From: Lateolabrax maculatus | Taxonomy: Eukaryota; Chordata; Actinopteri; Acropomatiformes; Lateolabracidae | Direction of reading: 5' to 3' | Length of the DNA stretch: 64,000 nt | Assembly (NCBI GenBank): GCA_031216445.1 | Contig: CM062201.1 | Location: 27,677,501-27,741,500 of the forward strand | In this document: one piece after another, positions 58,715-64,000 of the stretch | Position numbering within the stretch: the first letter of the stretch is position 1 | How the letters are laid out: each line of letters opens with the position of its first letter | Position numbers and translations under genes: made by a program | The notes under the pieces: generated by a model | The model's database searches: none | The model's input: only the letters and a program-made list of their open reading frames with translations | Told to the model about the DNA's origin: nothing

Positions 58715-61426
58715 AGCCGGCCGTCCAGGTGAGGTCATCAGTGAAGGACAGTCAGTGGTACGACGTCGGCATCGTTAAAGTGACCAACATGGTGGTCACA
58801 CATTACTACGTTCCCTACGATGACAACATGGCCGACGTAAGAACACAATTTTTTTCCTTTTTAAACTGTACTGCTCAGGTAGATTTTCAAACTAATAGAC
58901 GTCAGATAGATACGTGAGCGGTGATGCATAATATAGATTGACGAGGTCACCAAACAGGACATTGATGAGGTCATCAATCAAGGTTATTGATGAGGTCACT
59001 GATTGACACTCATTGATGATGATATTGATGATGTCTGTACCTGCAGGATGACTCCGGTGTGATGCCGGACTACAGTCAGATGAGGAAGGTGGAGCTGCAG
59101 CCGGGGACGGCCTATAAGTTTCGGGTTGCAGGGATCAATATCTGCGGACGCGGAGCGTTTTCGGAGGTGTCGGCGTTCAAAACATGTCTTCCTGGGTTCC
59201 CCGGAGCGCCATGCGCCATCAAGATCAGCAAGGTCAGACTTACTTCCTGTTTGTGCCAAGCAATCATGTCAGAGCTCTGTCCTCTCACCTTCTGTCCTTC
59301 TGTCCTCTCACCTTCTGTCCTCTCACCTTCTGTCCTCTCACCTTCTGTCTTTCTGTCCTCTATCCGTCTGTCCTTCAGTCCTTCTGTCACCTCACCTTCT
59401 GTCCTTCTGTCCTCTCATCTTCTGTCCTTCAGTCATCTCACCTTCTGTCCTTCTGTCCTCTCACCTTCTGTCCTTCAGTCCTCTCACCTTCTGTCCTTCT
59501 GTCCTCTCACCTTCTGTCATCTCACCTTCTGTCCTTCAGTCCTCTCACCTTCTGTCCTTCTGTCCCCTCACCTTCTGTCCTTCTGTCATCTCACCTTCAG
59601 TCCTTCAGTCCTTCTGTCCTTCTGTCCTCTCACCTTCTGTTCTTCAGTCCTCTCACCTTCTGTCTTTCTGTCCTCTATCCGTCTGTCCTTCAGTCCTTCT
59701 GTCATCTCACCTTCTGTCCTTCTGTCCTCTCACCTTCTATCCTCTCACCTTCTGTCATCTCACCTTCCGTCTGTCCTTCTGTCCTTCTGTCCTCTCACCA
59801 TCTGTCCTTCAGTCCTCTCACCATCTGTCCTTCAGTCCTCTCACCATCTGTCCTTCAGTCCTCTCATCTTCTGTCCTTCAGTCATCTCACCTTCAGTCCT
59901 TCAGTCATCTCGCCTTCTGTCCTCTATCCTTCTGTCCTTCAGTCCTTCAGTCATCTCGCCTTCTGTCCTTCAGTCCTTCAGTCATCTCGCCTTCTGTCCT
60001 TCTGTCCTCTATCCTTCTGTCCTTCTGTCCTCTATCCTTCTGTCCTTCAGTCCTTCAGTCATCTCGCCTTCTGTCCTTCTGTCCTCTATCCTTCTGTCCT
60101 TCAGTCCTTCAGTCATCTCGCCTTCTGTCCTTCTGTCCTCTATCCTTCTGTCCTTCAGTCCTTCAGTCATCTCGCCTTCTGTCCTTCTGTCCTCTATCCT
60201 TCTGTCCTTCAGTCCTTCAGTCATCTCGCCTTCTGTCCTTCTGTCCTCTATCCTTCTGTCCTTCTGTCCTCTATCCTTCTGTCCTTCAGTCCTTCAGTCA
60301 TCTCGCCTTCTGTCCTTCTGTCCTCTATCCTTCTGTCCTTCAGTCCTTCAGTCATCTCGCCTTCTGTCCTTCTGTCCTCTATCCTTCTGTCCTTCAGTCC
60401 TTCAGTCATCTCGCCTTCTGTCCTTCTGTCATCTCACCTTCAGTCCTTCTGTCTTCTGACTTTCATGATCCACCAGAGAAGAGGCAGGTGGTTTCATGCT
60501 GACGTGGATCTCCAGTCTGTGTTTACTTTTTAATTTGTTTAATTTGTCTTAATTCTGGTATTGCAGAACCTGGATGGGGCCCAGCTGACCTGGGAGCCTC
60601 CTGCTGTCACATCAGGGAAGATTACAGAGTACTCGGTGTACCTGGCCATCCAGTCCAGCCAGGCTGCCTCCTCCAGTGTAGGTTCTGGTCCGGCCCAGCT
60701 GGCCTTCATGAGGGTCTACTGCGGTCCCAGCCCATCCTGCCTGGTCCAGGCCTCCAGCCTCGCCAATGCCCACATCGACTACACTACCAAGCCCGCCATC
60801 ATATTCCGCATTGCCGCCCGCAACCAGAAGGGCTACGGGCCGGCCACGCAGGTCCGGTGGCTACAAGGTTAGAATAAAGATGACCAGGACCAGTCCAGAC
60901 CAGCACAGCCCAGTGCAAGAGGTGAATGAGTCCGTACTAATGAGGCCTGTGTTGTCTCTCCTGTAGAAAGCAGCAAAGATGCCAAACCAGCAGTGAAGAG
61001 ACCAGCAGCTCCTGATGTGTGAGGAGTCCTTTATTTCCTTTATCATGTCTGAACTGGTTCAGGGCTTCATTGGAGGACCACAGTGTGGTTCAGTCAGTAA
61101 ACCTGTCGGACTGAAGTCTGCCTGATACCAGTGAAGAAGAATCACTCATTCACTTAAAATATGTATTTCATCTGAAATAATTCAACTCTTTACAAACAGT
61201 ATGAAACAGGATGAATATCAAATTAAAACTAATGATCCTTTCCAATGTCTTAACCACGACGACTGTTAGCTCAGGTGTGTGCCCTGATGACATCACTATG
61301 ACATCATCAGACACACAGAAGATGTAAATCTGTGAAATGTCCCTTTAAATCTCATTAATACTGTTAATGTATTTTGTCCTCTTCAGTAAACCTGTCGGAC
61401 CAAAGAAGTTCCGAACTGACCAATAG
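47059..61426 (+). CDS. hcfc1: Host cell factor C1 (HCF-1)
   Basis: Thirty exons join in phase to 1581 residues: 47059-47230, 47863-48011, 48279-48439, 48585-48784, 49296-49380, 49541-49647, 49778-49957, 50064-50384, 50473-50621, 51421-51609, 51877-52101, 52577-52699, 52791-52953, 53037-53152, 53285-53420, 53502-53650, 53751-53946, 54056-54243, 54864-55022, 55116-55182, 55317-55459, 55690-55833, 56136-56322, 56771-56902, 58409-58611, 58714-58836, 59047-59232, 60567-60867, 60967-61018, 61387-61426. The N-terminal Kelch propeller (exons 1-7) keeps [45 protein letters not shown] and IWSGRDGYRKAWNNQVCC. A Thr/Val-rich middle carries four HCF proteolytic repeats. The C-terminal fibronectin-III pair (LQPGTAYKFRVAGIN; ITEYSVYLAIQSSQA; RIAARNQKGYGPATQVRWLQ) and a basic tail PKKFRTDQ follow. 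HCF-1 is a chromatin co-regulator that links transcription factors to histone-modifying complexes and OGT. It is shorter than human HCF-1 (2035 residues), mainly in the repeat and middle regions. Confidence 0.97.
47231..47346 (+). repeat. hcfc1: Four tandem copies of the hcfc1 intron 1 donor region (29 bp)
   Basis: Exon 1 ends AACACAG|GTACCGGTTCACC. The 29-base unit starting at that GT is present four times without visible change, each beginning CCGG|GTACCGG. Confidence 0.95.
53161..53281. repeat. (CA)n and (TG)n microsatellites in hcfc1 introns
   Basis: (CA)n at 53156-53178, (TG)n at 53244-53280, (CA)n at 55468-55486 and 55836-55853, and (TG)n at 58672-58711. Several of them abut splice sites. 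Confidence 0.85.
54067..55175 (+). other. hcfc1: Four HCF proteolytic (HCF-PRO) repeats within hcfc1
   Basis: Repeats at 54067-54123, 54157-54213, 54942-54998 and 55119-55175 encode CSNPPCETH(D/E)TGTTNTAT. Exon 18 carries two, exons 19 and 20 one each. In mammals OGT cleaves HCF-1 at the Glu of PPCE|TH; that Glu is kept in all four. Copies 1 and 2 have HDTG instead of HETG. Human HCF-1 has six canonical repeats, so this protein has fewer. Confidence 0.95.
57137..57580. repeat. Dispersed repeat, copy 2, in an hcfc1 intron
   Basis: Matches 21837-22290 in the same orientation; the shared blocks are listed there. It lies in the 1.5 kb intron before exon 58409-58611. The two copies diverge after 'gtcagatac(t/a)gtaaac', suggesting one element end lies close by. 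Confidence 0.7.
59270..60465. repeat. Minisatellite of tccttctgt units in an hcfc1 intron
   Basis: About 1.2 kb of 9-base motifs (tccttctgt, tcctctcacc, tccttcagt). From about 59940 onward they are organised into a regular 54-base unit of some nine copies, each starting tcatctcgcc. Plus-strand frames are open for about 450 codons (SPSVLLSSHLLSF-like), not treated as genes. It fills most of the intron between the exons ending at 59232 and starting at 60567. Confidence 0.95.
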
Positions 61427-62025
61427 GAGGAGCCGACGTTCTCCTGAGGACTGTGATTGGTTACCTTTGTCTTAAGCTCCACCCTGCAGCTGGATACAGT
61501 GTGAGCGAAGAGGCGGGGCTCTGACAGCAGGAAACTAACAAAATTAAAGACTTGTAGGATATTTGTACATTATCAACCAATCAGAACTCTTCTAAAGTTT
61601 TCTGGTTGTCATGGAGACGGAGTCAACAGCTTTTCACATTTAAGTGGAGATGATAAAGTTTGAGTTTATCAAACATAGACATAGTTCTCCGTGTCTCCGT
61701 GTCTCCGTGTCTCTCGCACCCTGAGGTCATCATAAAGGTCGGAGGTCACGTGCCACCGGGGGGCGGTGCTTCTGAAGGGGTGGAGTTTAAACCGGCGCTG
61801 TTGTAAATTATCTTCTTTCTGTTGCATCAAAATATTTCTTTTTGCCCTTTTTTATGAACGTCTGTAAGAAAAGTTCTTCTGTGGTTTCTGTTTTTTTCTT
61901 CTTCTGTTGTTGATGAAGTGTTGGCCACAGTGACCGAGCTCACCCATTGGTCAGTCTGTTCAGCAGGAAGTGAATGATTTTTCCTCTGTTTAAAAATCAA
62001 ACCTGTTGTGAATATTCTCTGGAAC
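61427..62025 (+). other. hcfc1: hcfc1 3' UTR
   Basis: Sequence between the hcfc1 stop codon and the poly(A) signal. No other gene seen. A short CCGTGTCTCCGTGTCT repeat occurs at 61690-61712. Confidence 0.6.
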
Positions 62026-62031
62026 AATAAA
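62026..62031 (+). terminator. hcfc1: Poly(A) signal of hcfc1
   Basis: AATAAA about 600 bases after the stop (61424-61426), followed by a T-rich stretch and GTGTTG at 62041-62065, a usual downstream element layout. Confidence 0.75.
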
Positions 62032-62660
62032 GATTTTTAGAGCATTTTTTTACTGGCCGTGTTGAGTCCACTTCCTGTCATCAAACTTTTACACATTAAA
62101 GTTAAAATCCAAAACTTTTCATGAAATCAAACCTCACTTTTGATTCTGTTTGTGGTAATTTATTTACATTCAGTATTTTCTCTCTACATCGTAGTGTTTA
62201 TAGTGTGGCGGAGTCTGCCATTGCCGCTCTGGATTCAGATGAGCTGATACGATTCAGCATGTGATCCAGTCTTGTAGGTCAACATGATCAAAAAGAGTTT
62301 TATTTCAGAACACGGGTTGTGTCGTAATTCACAGACACCAATGGAAAGTTCCTGACTTACCAACAAAGTTTTGGTGCCAGTCCGGACCACCTAAACCAGG
62401 TCTGTTTGCACTGACTCCAGCCAATCTAACCCCCACCCCCCCCAACCCCAGCCAGACCTCTGAGAATCAGAACCAAAACTTTCTGAAGGAGAGTTCTAAT
62501 GCAACCAAAGTTAGAACTGAAGAAAGTCTGAAACCATCAAACTCAGCCCAGTGACACAACCTAGACTGGTCGCCACTTGGGAGCCGACACCCGAAGAGAT
62601 CCAAGAAGGTCCGAAGGAAACCTGGAGGAAGCCTCCCCTCCTCTCCAGAGACATTCAAGT
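62032..62660. other. Intergenic, no gene seen
   Basis: Unique-looking sequence downstream of hcfc1. A C-rich stretch occurs at 62428-62452. No coding exon or RNA gene recognised. Confidence 0.5.
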
Positions 62661-63537
62661 CAATTTAAGTCAAGTCAATTTTATTTGTATAGCGCCAAAT
62701 CATAACAAAAGTTATCTCAAGACGCTTTCCACATACAGTAGGTCTAAACCATACTCTTTAAATATTATTTACAGAGACCCAACAGTTCCACCATGAGCAG
62801 CACTTGGTGACAGTGGAAGGAAAAACTCCCTTTAACAGGTAGAAACCTGGAGCAGAACCAGGCTCTGGGTGGGCGGCCATCTGCATCGATCCAGTTGGGT
62901 TGAAAGGGGAGGAGAGAGGGGGAGAGGGGAGAGAGAGGGGGAGGGCAGACAACATAATAATCAGACTAGTAATAACAACTGCAGCAGTGAGTGTGGAGCA
63001 GGAACATGGGGGCAGTAGACGGCCTGCAGTCACAGATCCAGACTCTACAGCTCCAGAGGTGAAAATACCTGCAGAAAGTGAGAAGGCCAAAAAGCACAGG
63101 AAGTACTGGAAAGAAGTGGACTTAGTAACATGTATTAGTGGGATAAGAATGCGTACAGATAGAGAGGGAGAGGCGGAGAGAGAAGCTCAGTGCATCATGG
63201 GAAACCCCCCGGCAGTCTAAGCCTATAACAGCATAACTAAGGGATGGTTCAGGGCTCACCTGAGCCAGCCCTAACTATAAGCTTTATCAAAAAGGAATGT
63301 TTGAAGCAGACTCTTAAATGAGGAGAGGGGGTCTGCCTCCAGAACCCAAACTGGGAGCTGGTTCCACAGGAGAGGAGCTTGGTAACTGAAGGATCTGGTT
63401 CCTGTTCTACTTTTAGAGACTTTAGGAACCACAAGGAACCCTGCGTTCTGTGAGCGTAGTGCTGTTGGGTAATGCGGTACTATGAGCTCTTTAAGATACG
63501 ATGGTGCCTGACCAATAAGAGCTTCGTAGGTGAGGAG
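62661..63537 (-). mobile_element. 5'-truncated LINE, copy B, interrupted by an LTR
   Basis: Same family and orientation as the copy at 32725-33835. On the minus strand the last part of the reverse-transcriptase frame (YEALIGQAPSYLKELIVPHY, then LLWNQLPVWVLEADPLSS) ends near 63271. A 3' UTR follows, with the shared 'caggaacatgggggcagtag' block (62997-63016 on plus). The plus-strand string attttatttgtatagcgcc near 62680 is a common 3'-end motif of fish LINEs. The reverse-transcriptase frame stops at 63537 where an unrelated LTR starts. Confidence 0.8.
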
Positions 63538-64000
63538 TGTTGTATCTTCTGTAGCGATGATGTGATGATGATGAAGAAATCTCCGCTGACACCGACTTAA
63601 TTGTATAAAAAGGTTTATTACAAAAAGTACAGCGTCCAAACAAGCACCATGGATTGCCTGTGAGAAGATCCGAAGCCAATGTGAATCTCCCCCGTTTTCC
63701 ACCCAAACTACACCTTTTAAAGCCTCATGGTATAGCTAATGTGTGGTGACAAGATAGGCTCAGAGCCAACCTCATAACCATACATGGCTATTTTACAGAA
63801 AGGGAAGGTGGAACCTATAGTTCATGTTGAAACTGATCTCATCTCTTTGGAACTTTAGGAAAACAACCCCCAAGGGGCACCCATCTATGAAAGTAGCCAG
63901 ACCTTGGACATAGGCTTATCTAAACATTTCACACACAAGTATCTAAACATTGGATCCACACAAGTATCTAAACATTGGACACATGGGAGAGACATCTCTC
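63538..64000 (-). mobile_element. Probable LTR retrotransposon end, minus orientation, runs off the window
   Basis: A sharp boundary at 63538 begins TGTTGTATC on plus, so the minus strand ends ...GATACAACA, the TG...CA form of an LTR. On the minus strand a TATA-like TTTAAAAGG (63714-63722) precedes an AATAAA (63614-63619), in the order U3-R-U5. No coding region is in view and the other end lies outside, so the family (Gypsy-like or endogenous retroviral) cannot be told. A near-duplicate cacaagtatctaaacattgga occurs twice around 63930-63980. Confidence 0.6.

Noticed and set aside
59059..60533. Frames of about 460 codons extending an hcfc1 exon
   Set aside because: The exon ends at the donor after 59232 and the conserved protein resumes at 60567; the rest is repeat.

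Overview
The window reads as vertebrate nuclear DNA, almost certainly from a ray-finned (teleost) fish. It has intron-rich genes with canonical GT-AG junctions, CpG-rich promoters, LINE, SINE and LTR remnants, and a very heavy load of microsatellites and minisatellites. Gene content was worked out by joining exons across splice sites and checking reading phase at every junction. Four gene models close in frame (bmb, mecp2, irak1, hcfc1) and one more (fgd1) runs off the left edge.

Layout, left to right. (1) 0.5-13.7 kb, minus strand: the 5' half of fgd1 (FYVE/RhoGEF/PH Cdc42 exchange factor), with two phase-compatible first coding exons (13.5-13.7 kb and 9.4 kb) and introns filled by minisatellites. 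(2) 15.0-18.4 kb, minus strand: a compact ten-exon gene of the brambleberry/Kar5 nuclear-fusion family. (3) 18.8-24.3 kb: intergenic DNA with two minisatellites and one copy of a dispersed repeat. (4) 24.3-30.6 kb, minus strand: mecp2, predicted at 967 residues, about twice the mammalian length because of a long Pro/Gln/Ser/His-rich insertion in the last exon. (5) 30.6-36.9 kb: the head-to-head interval between mecp2 and irak1, with the mecp2 CpG island, an octamer minisatellite, a truncated LINE and a 40-bp satellite of ETS-like motifs. (6) 37.0-45.3 kb, plus strand: irak1 (762 residues), whose first intron is almost entirely a TCTG/CCTG repeat. (7) 47.1-61.4 kb, plus strand: hcfc1 (1581 residues, 30 exons) with four HCF proteolytic repeats. 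(8) 61.5-64 kb: a second truncated LINE cut by an LTR that continues past the window.

The mecp2-irak1-hcfc1 cluster is the fish counterpart of the human Xq28 group. MECP2 is inverted relative to IRAK1 and HCFC1, and no TMEM187-like gene is visible between irak1 and hcfc1. The genes do not form a pathway: irak1 is a Toll/IL-1 signalling kinase, mecp2 and hcfc1 are chromatin regulators, fgd1 is a cytoskeletal GEF, and bmb acts in nuclear envelope fusion.

I did not find a convincing new biological system. The most notable material is the tandem repeats that overlap functional elements: repeats seeded on 5' splice sites, the ETS-motif satellite next to irak1, the CCTG-type intron, and repeats open in several reading frames for over 500 codons.
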